Assembly: GCF_020164485.1 (NCBI RefSeq)
Contig: NZ_JAIQZA010000007.1
Coordinates: 1 to 64,000, forward strand
Origin: Salegentibacter tibetensis
Lineage (GTDB): Bacteria > Bacteroidota > Bacteroidia > Flavobacteriales > Flavobacteriaceae
Length of the DNA: 64,000 nt
Direction: 5' to 3'
A program made the position numbers and the translations under genes. Each line of letters begins with the position of its first letter. The first letter of the stretch is position 1. Below the pieces are notes generated by a model. That model did no database searches, was not told the DNA's origin, and worked only from the letters and a program-made list of their open reading frames with translations. Shown here piece after piece: positions 43,591-52,236 of the stretch.

Positions 43591-44589
43591 AAGATTCTCC
43601 CAGTACCATTCAACAGCTTCCTTCAGACCATCATCAATTCGATGACTTGGCTCATATCCCAATAAATTTTTAGCTTTTTCAACTGAAGCTAAAGAATGAG
43701 GAATATCACCTGCTCTATTCGGGCCATGTTTTACTTCTACATTTGCAATTTCCGGGTCAAACTCTGAAAGGTGCTTTTTTAATAATTGGGTAAGTTCCAC
43801 CAAGTTAGTTCTGTCGCCCACTGCTGTATTATACACCTCATTAACCGCCTCTTGATTTTCCGTGATCAGGGCACGTAAATTCATTTGAATTACATTATCG
43901 ATATAGGTAAAATCACGGGAGTAGGTACCATCTCCATTAATCACCGGACTTTCGTGCTTCATAAATTGCATTACAAATTTCGGGATAACAGCCGCATAAG
44001 CCCCATTTGGATCCTGTTTTCTTCCGAAAACATTAAAATATCTTAATCCGATAGTATCCAATTTGTAAGCATCCTGAAAGATATCTGCATATAATTCATT
44101 TACATACTTGGTGATAGCATAAGGGGAAAGCGGTTTCCCTATTTCGTCTTCAACTTTAGGAAGTTTTTCTGAATCTCCATAAGTAGAAGAACTTGCCGCA
44201 TAGACAAAGCGTTTTACTCCTGCATCTCGCGCAGCAACCAACATATTCAAAAACCCGGAGATATTTACTTCGTTACTGGTAATAGGATCGGCAAGAGATC
44301 TTGGCACGGAACCTAAAGCCGCCTCGTGTAATACGTAATCTACATTTTTACACGCCTTATGGCAGATATCCAGGTTACGGATATCTCCTTCAATTAACTG
44401 GAAATTCTCGTGGTCTTTGAAAGCATCAAGATTGTATCTATGCCCAGTGGCAAAATTATCCAGGCAAATTACACTGGCGTCAAGACTAAGAAGGGTTTCA
44501 CAAAGATTTGAACCTATAAAACCTGCGCCACCGGTAACTAAAACTTTCTTGTTTTCTAACTTCTTCTTTATTTCTCTATCTATTTTCAT
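43585..44589 (-). CDS. UDP-HexNAc C4-epimerase (WbpP/TviC-like SDR)
   Basis: An extended SDR of 334 residues. NAD motif VLVTGGAGFIGSNLCETLL, DNFATGHRYNLDAF, the catalytic Ser in YAASSSTYGDS and YxxxK in PYAITKYVNELYA, then RYFNVFGRKQDPNGAYAAVIP and NGDGTYSRDFTYIDNVI. The FGRKQDPNGAYAAVIPKF stretch is typical of WbpP/TviC-type UDP-GlcNAc/GalNAc (or uronate) 4-epimerases. Together with the dehydrogenase at 41370-42755 it would give UDP-GalNAcA from UDP-GlcNAc, in the same partnership as TviB/TviC or WbpO/WbpP. The four-helix-bundle gene and repeats now separate the pair. The last codons overlap a C/T-rich repeat tract. Confidence 0.88.
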   Translation of the reverse strand: MKIDREIKKKLENKKVLVTGGAGFIGSNLCETLLSLDASVICLDNFATGHRYNLDAFKDHENFQLIEGDIRNLDICHKACKNVDYVLHEAALGSVPRSLADPITSNEVNISGFLNMLVAARDAGVKRFVYAASSSTYGDSEKLPKVEDEIGKPLSPYAITKYVNELYADIFQDAYKLDTIGLRYFNVFGRKQDPNGAYAAVIPKFVMQFMKHESPVINGDGTYSRDFTYIDNVIQMNLRALITENQEAVNEVYNTAVGDRTNLVELTQLLKKHLSEFDPEIANVEVKHGPNRAGDIPHSLASVEKAKNLLGYEPSHRIDDGLKEAVEWYWENLR

Positions 44590-45610
44590 CCTGACCTGTT
44601 TATCCCGTGAAATTTGTTAAAATATTTCATTAGAGGAAATACGATTTGCGACGATTTCTCACTTTTTTATGAAAAGTTTTCTTTGAATATTTTCTTTCCT
44701 TCTGAGTTTTTTATTTAAAGAATTAACCAATCACCAGTTAACTAATTCCCAAATTTTTAACAGCCGCAAAGATAGAATTTCTTTATTGGGCTATTGCTAA
44801 AGAAACCTTAAAGCTTTAAAAACGTTAAGAATCATTTTAATTGTGGTATGGAGAGTTTTTATATTTGACCCTGCTATTCTAACTCAGGTCAAAAAAATTC
44901 TGTTTTCGCCAAGCTGATTGTTTCAGCTTCTAAACTGTTTGGATTATCAACAACTTGGATCTCCGGGTAAATTTCGGAGCAGGCTATGAAATAAACCAGC
45001 CTGAACGGACACGGGCAGGTTCAGGATGACGAGCTGAAAAAGCAAAACTTGAAATGCCATTTAATAAAACCTACTTTCTATAAATAGCTCCTCCTCCAAT
45101 TTGAGAGTGGGTGTTAGTTTGCAAAACGAAAAGACGGAGGGGTTTGTTATTAGTTAAATCGTTAATCGTGATTAGTTAATTAGATAATGGTAATTAACTA
45201 ATAATATAAGATTGCCACGTCCGGCTTAGGCCATCCTACTATTGACGTTTTTTTAGAACGTAATATTCCTACGCTAGATTTTTTTTTCTATGGTCTCGCT
45301 ATGACGTTACGTCACTTCGATGGCACGACGTTAGTCGGGGTGTATCGAGAAGTGCAATGCAGTTCGAACTTCTAAGGTTCTCGATACAGCGTTATTTTCG
45401 CTCAGGCTCAAATACCGCCACTCGAACTGACGTAAAAGGAAAAACTGACAACAGAGAACGGAGAACTGAGAACTGATAAGAAAAGATTGCCGCGTCCGGC
45501 TTGGGCCGTCCTCGCAATGACGACCCTAAAGGCAACCACCAAACATCAAACTTTGAAACCACAAACAACAAACCCTAAACGAAAAACTGAAAACCGACAA
45601 CCGAGAAATC
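44590..45610. repeat. Gene-free region with several repeat types
   Basis: No gene. It holds palindromes related to the CCTGAACGG/CCGTTCAGG repeat (44990-45030), the TTTGCAAAACGAAAAGACGG repeat (45090-45150), GATTGCCACGTCCGG-type repeats (45205-45232, 45481-45524), an end-only mini version of the A/B element (45238-45306), a GTATCGAGAAG / TTCTCGATAC repeat (45313-45433), and an AAC-rich tract (45535-45605). Confidence 0.7.
45238..45306 (+). repeat. End-only miniature of the A/B hairpin element
   Basis: Begins TACTATTGACG and ends CCTACGCTAGATT...GGTCTCGCTATGACG, the two termini shared by types A and B. Only about 15 bp of unrelated sequence lie between the ends. Confidence 0.65.
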
Positions 45611-46867
45611 CTAAACCACCATCCCCGCTGCAACGGTTTCATTTGTACTTTCATCTATAAGGATAATACTACCGGTATTACGGTTATCCCTATAGGCATC
45701 TAACATCATTCTGCGGGTGGTTCTGATTTTCACCCTACCAATATCGTTCATACTTAAATTAGAATTCTCACTATCTCTTTCAAAAGTATTGATATCCATT
45801 TTATAGACTACCTCTTTAATTATTGCCCGCTCTTCGTGGGAAGTGTGCACAATGGTATATTTCGCCCGGGGTTTGGCGGCATCATTGGCTAACCAGCATA
45901 ACATCACATCAAATTCCTGCTCCATTTCCGGTTGATTGTTTTTTCTTACAATCATATCACCCCGACTTACATCAATATCATCTTCAAGGGTCATGGAAAT
46001 ACTCATTGGCGCATAGGCCTCCTGCACTTCCTGCTCTCCGGCATTTATCGACTTGATTTTTGACTGAAATCCTGAAGGAAGAACCGCTACTTCATCACCA
46101 ACACGGTAAATTCCGCTGGCTACTCTTCCGGCATATCCCCGGTAATCCCTGTTCTCCTCGCTTTGAGGTCGTAATACGGTTTGCACCGGGAACCTCGCAT
46201 CTATCTTATTAATATCGCTACTAATATGTAGCGTTTCCAGGGTGCTTAGTAAAGTCCCATCCTGGTACCAGTTTGTATTTTTTGAACGATTTACCACATT
46301 ATCCCCCAACAGCGCACTAATTGGAATAAAGCGAACATCCTTCATTAAAAGTTTAGAAGAAAATTCTTCAAACTGGGTAACTATACCGTTATAAACTTCT
46401 TCAGAAAAATCTACCAGATCCATTTTATTGATACACACAATAAGATGCGGAATATTTAGTAAGGATGCGATAAAAGAATGCCGCTTGGTTTGCTCTATCA
46501 CCCCGTGACGCGCGTCAATCAGAATAACTGCAGCATTAGCCGTTGAAGCACCGGTAACCATATTGCGGGTGTATTGAATATGCCCCGGGGTATCAGCGAT
46601 AATAAATTTACGTTTTGGCGTGGTAAAATACCGGTATGCCACATCGATAGTGATTCCCTGCTCCCTTTCATCCTTCAAACCATCTGTAAATAGTGCCAGG
46701 TCTACTCCGTCGTGCCCTTTTTTAGCACTGGTATTGCTTACAGATTCCAATTGATCTTCAAAAATGGATTTTGAGTCGAATAAAAGTCTACCTATTAAAG
46801 TGCTCTTCCCGTCGTCTACAGAACCTGCTGTGGTGAATCTTAGTAGTTGATTATTATCTATTATCAT
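45611..46867 (-). CDS. cysN: Sulfate adenylyltransferase subunit 1 (CysN GTPase)
   Basis: The GTPase subunit that drives adenylylation of sulfate by CysD. 418 residues with translation-factor-like GTP motifs: TAGSVDDGKSTLIGRLLFDS (P-loop), DEREQGITIDVAYRYF (switch I), IADTPGHIQYTRNMVTGA (G3) and VCINKMDLVDF (G4), then beta-barrel domains. There is no fused APS kinase; CysC is separate at 48311-48904. It should follow CysD directly, as in other genomes, but an unrelated GxxExxY gene with repeat flanks is wedged between them. Product APS goes to CysC. Confidence 0.95.
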   Translation of the reverse strand: MIIDNNQLLRFTTAGSVDDGKSTLIGRLLFDSKSIFEDQLESVSNTSAKKGHDGVDLALFTDGLKDEREQGITIDVAYRYFTTPKRKFIIADTPGHIQYTRNMVTGASTANAAVILIDARHGVIEQTKRHSFIASLLNIPHLIVCINKMDLVDFSEEVYNGIVTQFEEFSSKLLMKDVRFIPISALLGDNVVNRSKNTNWYQDGTLLSTLETLHISSDINKIDARFPVQTVLRPQSEENRDYRGYAGRVASGIYRVGDEVAVLPSGFQSKIKSINAGEQEVQEAYAPMSISMTLEDDIDVSRGDMIVRKNNQPEMEQEFDVMLCWLANDAAKPRAKYTIVHTSHEERAIIKEVVYKMDINTFERDSENSNLSMNDIGRVKIRTTRRMMLDAYRDNRNTGSIILIDESTNETVAAGMVV

Positions 46868-46904
46868 TTCAATTTATTCTTTAATTTTCTTCCTTTCCGT
46901 GATC

Positions 46905-46980
46905 TATATTACACAGATTTTAATTGATTACGCGGATTGGCTCTCATTATTACACGGATTTTTATTGATTACGCAGATTT
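46905..46980. repeat. ATTACACGGATT-type flank of the GxxExxY gene (left)
   Basis: Two imperfect copies of ATTACACAGATTTTAATTGA / ATTACACGGATTTTTATTGA followed by TTACGCGGATT / TTACGCAGATT. A related sequence in inverted orientation stands at the other end of the gene (47365-47402). Confidence 0.6.
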
Positions 46981-47364
46981 GGTATTAATAAATCTTTTCC
47001 AGGTTAAACTTTGCTGTCCAAAATTTATCAGCAAACCGACTGGTAATCCGGTAGATTTCAAATAATTTATGGTTTGAGTCTCCATGATTTTGTTTAAAAA
47101 AGAGGCTGCTTTTATTTCTATAATTATCTCTTGAAAACATACAAAATCAGCTATAAAATATTTCTTTAAAGGTTGACCATCATAGGTTAGCTGTAGTCGT
47201 ACTTGTCTATTAAATTCAACAGCTTGTTTTGTTAATTCCCTTTCTACAGACTCCTGATAAACCGACTCCAAAAATCCCGAGCCTAAATTCCTGTGGACTT
47301 TCATACAAGCACCTATTATTTTATAGGTCTTTTCCTCATATAGTAATTCATTCGCCTCGTCCAT
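46969..47364 (-). CDS. GxxExxY family protein
   Basis: A 131-residue protein of the GxxExxY family, named after the motif seen here as GSGFLESVYQESVERE near residue 30. The second part has KKYFIADFVCFQEIIIEIKA, reminiscent of PD-(D/E)xK nuclease-like cores (D...ExK), then NYLKSTGLPVGLLINFG. Function is unknown; the nuclease resemblance is inference. It interrupts the cysD-cysN operon and is bordered on both sides by ATTACACGGATT-type repeats in inverted orientation, so it has the look of an inserted cassette. It runs in the same direction as the cys genes and probably does not block their transcription. Confidence 0.85.
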   Translation of the reverse strand: MDEANELLYEEKTYKIIGACMKVHRNLGSGFLESVYQESVERELTKQAVEFNRQVRLQLTYDGQPLKKYFIADFVCFQEIIIEIKAASFLNKIMETQTINYLKSTGLPVGLLINFGQQSLTWKRFINTKSA

Positions 47365-47402
47365 ACTAATCTGTGTAATCCGCTCTAATCCGTAAAATCC
47401 GT
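47365..47402. repeat. ATTACACGGATT-type flank of the GxxExxY gene (right, inverted)
   Basis: Plus strand AATCTGTGTAATCCGCTCTA then ATCCGTAAAATCCG, that is CGGATTTTACGGATT and GGATTACACAGATT on the minus strand, related to the left flank at 46905-46980. It ends at the CysD stop codon. Confidence 0.6.
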
Positions 47403-47403
47403 T

Positions 47404-48309
47404 TTAAAAATAGCCTTGCTTCTTTCTATCCTCCATCGCTGTTTCACTCCTCTTATCATCAGAACGGTCACCCCTTTCGGTTTTACGCATTGCGGAAACT
47501 TCCTGTACAATTTTTCCGAGCGTATCGGCATCAGACTCTATACCGCCGGTAATGGTGATATCACCTAATGTTCTAAACCTTATTTTCTTATTTTCAACAT
47601 TTTCTCCTTCTTCAAGCTTTAGATATTCTGAAACAGGAATCCAGGAATTGTTTCTAAAAACAACTTCCCGCTCGTGTGCAAAATATAAAGATGGAATACT
47701 GATATTTTCCCTTTTTATGTAGTTCCAAACATCCATCTCGGTCCAGTTACTAATAGGAAATGCCCTGAAATGCTCCCCCTCAAAATGCTTTCCGTTTAAA
47801 AGATTCCACAGTTCGGGGCGTTGATTTTTAGGGTCCCATTGCCCAAAATCATCACGATGACTGAAGAAACGTTCTTTAGCTCTCGCTTTCTCTTCATCCC
47901 GTCTCCCTCCGCCAATGGCACAGTCTACTTTATTACTTTCAATCGCATCAAGTAAAGTGGTGATTTGAAGCGCGTTTCGGGTAGCGTTTTTTCCTTTTTC
48001 TTCAGCAACCCGACCATTATTTATAGACTCCTGTACCGAACCAACAATTAATTTTACGCCTAGTTTTTCAACTAAATCATCTCTAAATTGTATGGTTTCC
48101 GGAAAATTATGTCCGGTATCTACGTGCATTAGGGCGAATGGAATTTTACTTGGATAAAAAGCTTTTTTCGCCAGATGGGTTACCAAAATAGAATCCTTCC
48201 CTCCTGAAAATAGAATTACCGGGTTCTCAAATTGGGCCCAAACTTCCCGTAAAATATAGATCGCTTCCGATTCTAATTCATCTAAATAATTTAAATAATA
48301 CTTGCTCAT
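47404..48309 (-). CDS. cysD: Sulfate adenylyltransferase subunit 2 (CysD)
   Basis: Catalytic subunit of ATP sulfurylase, making APS from sulfate and ATP with CysN. 301 residues with the PP-loop ILFSGGKDSILVTHLAKKAF, MHVDTGHNFPETIQFRDDLV, CAIGGGRRDEEKARAKERFF, and the typical C-terminal end DRKKQGYF. It lies 1 bp after cysC, so the order cysC-cysD is a tight pair. Confidence 0.96.
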   Translation of the reverse strand: MSKYYLNYLDELESEAIYILREVWAQFENPVILFSGGKDSILVTHLAKKAFYPSKIPFALMHVDTGHNFPETIQFRDDLVEKLGVKLIVGSVQESINNGRVAEEKGKNATRNALQITTLLDAIESNKVDCAIGGGRRDEEKARAKERFFSHRDDFGQWDPKNQRPELWNLLNGKHFEGEHFRAFPISNWTEMDVWNYIKRENISIPSLYFAHEREVVFRNNSWIPVSEYLKLEEGENVENKKIRFRTLGDITITGGIESDADTLGKIVQEVSAMRKTERGDRSDDKRSETAMEDRKKQGYF

Positions 48310-48310
48310 T

Positions 48311-48904
48311 TTACTTTATTTCAAGTTTCTTTCGAAGCAGTTTTATAATCCTGTTAGCTGCTTCCTCTAAATTTTCTTTTTCGGTGTTTATTTCAATATC
48401 AGGATTTACAGGTTTTTCATATGGCGAATCAATTCCAGTAAAATTCTTTATTTCTCCTGCTCTTGCTTTTTTATATAAGCCTTTTACATCACGTTTTTCA
48501 CAAGTTTCTAAACTCGTGTTTACAAAAACTTCAATAAAATCTTCTTCTCCAATAATATCTTTCGCCGTTTCCCTATTGGCTTGTTGCGGGGAAATAAAAG
48601 AGGCCAGCACAACCGAGCCAGATGAAACTAAAAGTTTAGCGACTTCAGCAGCTACCCTAAGATTTTCCTCCCGTTCTTTAGCACTAAAATTCAGATCTTT
48701 ATTAAGTCCACTTCTTAGACTATCACCATCTAAAACAAAAGTTCTCACTTCCTGCTCATAAAGTAGTTTTTCTACCATATTGGCAAGAGTAGATTTTCCC
48801 GAACCCGATAGCCCGGTAAACCAAACCACAAAAGAATTATGGGCGTTTAATTTGTTACGCTCCTCTCTCCCCAGGGAAAAATTAAATGTTGTGATGTTTT
48901 TCAT
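48311..48904 (-). CDS. cysC: Adenylylsulfate (APS) kinase
   Basis: Phosphorylates APS to PAPS. 197 residues; P-loop VWFTGLSGSGKSTLANMVE, then VLDGDSLRSGLNKDLNFS, NLRVAAEVAKLLVSSGSVV, ASFISPQQANRE, FIEVFVNTSLETCEKRDVKG and FTGIDSPYEKP, all standard for CysC. PAPS is used either for sulfate reduction or by sulfotransferases; no PAPS reductase gene is nearby, and the position inside a polysaccharide locus favours sulfation. Confidence 0.95.
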   Translation of the reverse strand: MKNITTFNFSLGREERNKLNAHNSFVVWFTGLSGSGKSTLANMVEKLLYEQEVRTFVLDGDSLRSGLNKDLNFSAKEREENLRVAAEVAKLLVSSGSVVLASFISPQQANRETAKDIIGEEDFIEVFVNTSLETCEKRDVKGLYKKARAGEIKNFTGIDSPYEKPVNPDIEINTEKENLEEAANRIIKLLRKKLEIK

Positions 48905-49095
48905 ACTATTTTCTGACTTTTGTGGCTGGAAACCAATATTTATATCATACTTCTTCGTGAAGATAATATAAAGTCATTTTTATCACAACTTCCAATGAAC
49001 CTACTTTTACTCGATAATCGAGATTTTAAATACCTATGTTTACAACTAATATTTGCTCCCCCTAATTTCCTTATTTCGGACTGTTCCTAAAAAAA

Positions 49096-49920
49096 TCAAC
49101 AAAGGTTTGAAACCACAAACGAGTTATTCAGCAATTTCTTTCTATTATAAAGCATTTCCTTTCCGGTTCCTTTATCCAGTACCGTTAACCCAACTGCTTT
49201 ACAAATAGCATGACCGGCGGCGGTGTCCCACTCCATAGTTGGTCCTAACCTGGGATAAACATCCATAAGCCCTTCGGCCATTAAACAAAACTTAAGGGAA
49301 CTTCCTTTCGGGATAATATTTACTTCCTGATCATATTTTTCTTTAATCTCATCTATAAAACCCAGGGTTTCTTTATTAATATGAGATCGGCTTCCTGCAA
49401 CATTTATAGTTTGCTGTACACTACCCGGAAATATTTCTTCCGCGTTTTTTATCAAATCCTCTACTTTATTTTTATCATCCACAACAACTTTATAAGACTT
49501 CCCAGCCTTTACGTCTCCGTAATAAAGCTCTCTACTTACCGGGATATAAATCACTCCGAACACCGGCTTATTATCTTCTATCAGTGCGATATTTACCGTA
49601 AACTCTCCACTTTTTTTAATAAACTCTTTCGTACCGTCTAAAGGATCTACAATCCAGCATTTATCCCATTTTTCTCTTTCACCAAAGGCAATTTCCTCGT
49701 TTTCTTCACTGATAATCGGAATTCCCGTAGGCTTCAAAAACTTATTAATTATGCTGTTAGCCGATTTATCTGCCAGGGTTACCGGAGAATCATCTTCTTT
49801 AAGTTCTACCTGGAAATTACCATTTTCATAGACCTTCATTATTTCTACCCCAGCCTTTACAGAGGCTTCAATTGCCACCAAGTAATCCATTAAGATCTCA
49901 TTCTGAATTTCGTTTTTCAT
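49096..49920 (-). CDS. cysQ: 3'(2'),5'-bisphosphate nucleotidase (CysQ)
   Basis: Hydrolyses PAP, the by-product of PAPS use, to AMP. 274 residues of the inositol-monophosphatase fold: the early ISEENEEIAFGER metal Glu motif, the second metal motif WIVDPLDGTKEFIKKSGEFT, GSRSHINKET, and the late WDTAAGHAICKAVG Asp. It is about 190 bp upstream of cysC on the same strand. The intervening gap includes the palindrome CTCGATAATCGAG (49010-49022), which is also upstream of pglF. Confidence 0.94.
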   Translation of the reverse strand: MKNEIQNEILMDYLVAIEASVKAGVEIMKVYENGNFQVELKEDDSPVTLADKSANSIINKFLKPTGIPIISEENEEIAFGEREKWDKCWIVDPLDGTKEFIKKSGEFTVNIALIEDNKPVFGVIYIPVSRELYYGDVKAGKSYKVVVDDKNKVEDLIKNAEEIFPGSVQQTINVAGSRSHINKETLGFIDEIKEKYDQEVNIIPKGSSLKFCLMAEGLMDVYPRLGPTMEWDTAAGHAICKAVGLTVLDKGTGKEMLYNRKKLLNNSFVVSNLC

Positions 49921-51271
49921 ATGTAGATATTTATTGTTTTTTAACGGTTATATGCAATTCGCATATCTTCATTGGAGTTTGCATCGGATTTCCGTTATGC
50001 TCATTTCATACAATTTACTTTTTGGCAATATAAAAGATACTCCGCAAATATAATGTTTCCTATTAGTCTATCGAATTAATAGGGTTTTAAATATTTAATT
50101 TTTTTATGTTCTTATTTATGGAAGATTTTTTTGTCAAATATGCTGGAATTGGAGAACTCAGGATGTGAAAATTAGGAATATCCGAAAATAGTTAATCGGT
50201 GATTGGTTAATTGGTTAAAAGTATTTTCATCCCAGAGTAACAAGTCATTTTTTAGCTTCGAAAAAATATCAGAAAGATAAAATTGAAACGCCAAACAGAT
50301 GGTAATTAACTAAAAACAAAAGATTGCCACGCCCGGCAAAAGCCGTCCTCGCAATGACGGGGAAAAGAATATTCATGTATTCGTGGCCTTTCAGTTTAAA
50401 GAAATAAAAACACCTTGAAACCCAAAATAACAAACCCAAAACGAAAAAAACTGACAACCGAGAACAGATAACTGATAAAAAAGATTGCCACGTTCGGTTA
50501 AAAAACCGGCCTGGCAATGACGCACAACCGGAAAAAAAGCCATTTTCGCAATGAACTGCGTTGGTAATCAATTCCCTTATACCGCTGGTGCTTAGTCGGT
50601 AGACCTTAGTCTTTAGACAGTAGTTTTTTTATAAATCTAACAGCTACAGAATACCGTCTGATTTTATTCGTGGATTCGTGGCTTTCAATTGCCAGCTCCA
50701 ATTTAAAGTAAAATTAAAAGCTCCTCACCTTTTTTCAAGGGGAGGTGGATTTTCGTTTGCTAAAACGAAAAGACGAAGGGTTTCTTTTTAGTTAATGCGT
50801 TAATGGTGAATCGTTAATTGGTTATTAGTTATTGGTCAATTAGAAAAAACTAACACTAATCCATTAAAAATGCGTTCAATAAAACATTTTTGCTGCTTCT
50901 ATTAAGCATAAAAACAGCAAGCTAAGAACCAGGAATTCTTACCAAAAGATTGCCACGTCCGGTTAAAAAACCGGCCTCGCAATGACGAGGAAAAAATATT
51001 TGTGGATTCGTGGTTTTACAGTCTGCACTCTCAATTTAAAGTAAAATTAAAAGCTCCTCACCTTTTTTCAAGGGGAGGTGGATTTTCGTTTGCTAAAACG
51101 AAAAGACGGAGGGGTTCTTTTTAGTTAATGCGTTAATGGTGGATCGTTAATTGGTTAACTGTGTGAACCCTAAACAACGAATCCTAAACGAAAAACAAGG
51201 AACCGAAAACCTACAACTGAATACCGGTTTGTAATAGCAAAAACTTAAAACTTGTTTACCTGAACAACATA
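49921..51271. repeat. 1.35 kb gene-free repeat region upstream of cysQ
   Basis: No gene. Near the cysQ end there is a possible -7 box on the minus strand (50045-50052, TATATTTG). Beyond it lie three copies of the GATTGCCACG...CGGTT...CCGGCCTCGCAATGACG repeat (50320-50360, 50483-50522, 50946-50985), AAC-rich tracts (50420-50465, 51165-51230), and a direct duplication of about 150 bp (50665-50824 and 51001-51156) that includes the GCTCCTCACC / GGGGAGGTGG and TTTTCGTTT / AAACGAAAA hairpins. Confidence 0.7.
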
Positions 51272-52144
51272 CTACTTCACCAAATTCAGTAAATACTTTC
51301 CATATTCACTTTTCTCCAGCTCGGTAGCCAGCTTCTGTAATTGATCTTTAGCTATATACTTTTTTCGAAAAGCGATCTCTTCAGGACAGGCAATTTTTAA
51401 GCCCTGTCTTTTTTCAATGGTTTGCACAAAGTTTGAAGCTTCTAACATGGAATCGTGGGTGCCGGTATCCAGCCAGGCATAGCCGCGCCCCATAATTTCT
51501 ACTTTTAATTCTTTTCGGTTTAAATATTCCTGGTTAATACTGGTGATCTCCAGTTCTCCCCGGGCACTGGGTTTACAATGTTTAGCAATTCCTATAACTG
51601 AATTCGGGTAAAAGTAAAGTCCGGTTACCGCGAAATGACTCTTGGGGTTTTTCGGTTTTTCTTCTATACTAAGCGCATTCCCGGTGTCATCAAAATCTAC
51701 AACCCCATAGCGTCTGGGTTCTTTTACATAATAGCCGAAGACAGTAGCCTGCCCTGATTCTTTACAGGTTTTAACCGCATTCTCGAGTAATCCGCTAAAG
51801 CCCTGTCCGTAGAAAATATTATCTCCTAAAACCAGGCACACATCATCATTTTTAATAAAATCTTCACCAATTATAAATGCCTCTGCCAGGCCATTGGGTT
51901 CAGGTTGTTCAGCATAAGACAAATCCAATCCCCAGGCTTTTCCGTCGCCCATTAATTTCTGAAAATTAGGCAGATCTTCCGGAGTAGAGATTATAAGAAT
52001 TTCCCTGATTCCCGCTAGCATTAATACCGATAGCGGATAGTAGATCATTGGCTTATCATAGACCGCCAGTAATTGCTTTGAAACACTTTTGGTAAGTGGA
52101 TACAAGCGTGAACCTGTGCCACCGGCTAGAATAATTCCTTTCAT
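51272..52144 (-). CDS. rfbA: Glucose-1-phosphate thymidylyltransferase (RfbA)
   Basis: Makes dTDP-glucose from dTTP and glucose-1-phosphate, first step of dTDP-deoxysugar synthesis. 290 residues with the nucleotidyltransferase signature [71 protein letters not shown] and the late [16 protein letters not shown]. It is the last gene of the minus-strand run rfbB, (fucosyltransferase on the other strand), wzx, aminotransferase, rfbA. Confidence 0.96.
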   Translation of the reverse strand: MKGIILAGGTGSRLYPLTKSVSKQLLAVYDKPMIYYPLSVLMLAGIREILIISTPEDLPNFQKLMGDGKAWGLDLSYAEQPEPNGLAEAFIIGEDFIKNDDVCLVLGDNIFYGQGFSGLLENAVKTCKESGQATVFGYYVKEPRRYGVVDFDDTGNALSIEEKPKNPKSHFAVTGLYFYPNSVIGIAKHCKPSARGELEITSINQEYLNRKELKVEIMGRGYAWLDTGTHDSMLEASNFVQTIEKRQGLKIACPEEIAFRKKYIAKDQLQKLATELEKSEYGKYLLNLVK

Positions 52145-52236
52145 TTTATTTCTGATTTTATGTTTGCTAAAATAATTATTCCTGCCTTTCTCATTTGGGG
52201 TTTCATGGATTGTTTTTTCCTTGAATCAGGGACTTA

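Noticed and set aside
45611-49920. Sulfate assimilation for cysteine as the main role of the cys genes
   Set aside because: No cysH, cysIJ or sulfate transporter gene is nearby, while polysaccharide genes flank both sides. Not excluded at genome level, but not the preferred reading.
50269-50571. 100-codon minus-strand open frame upstream of cysQ
   Set aside because: It runs across several dispersed GATTGCCACG-type palindromes and has no plausible protein pattern.
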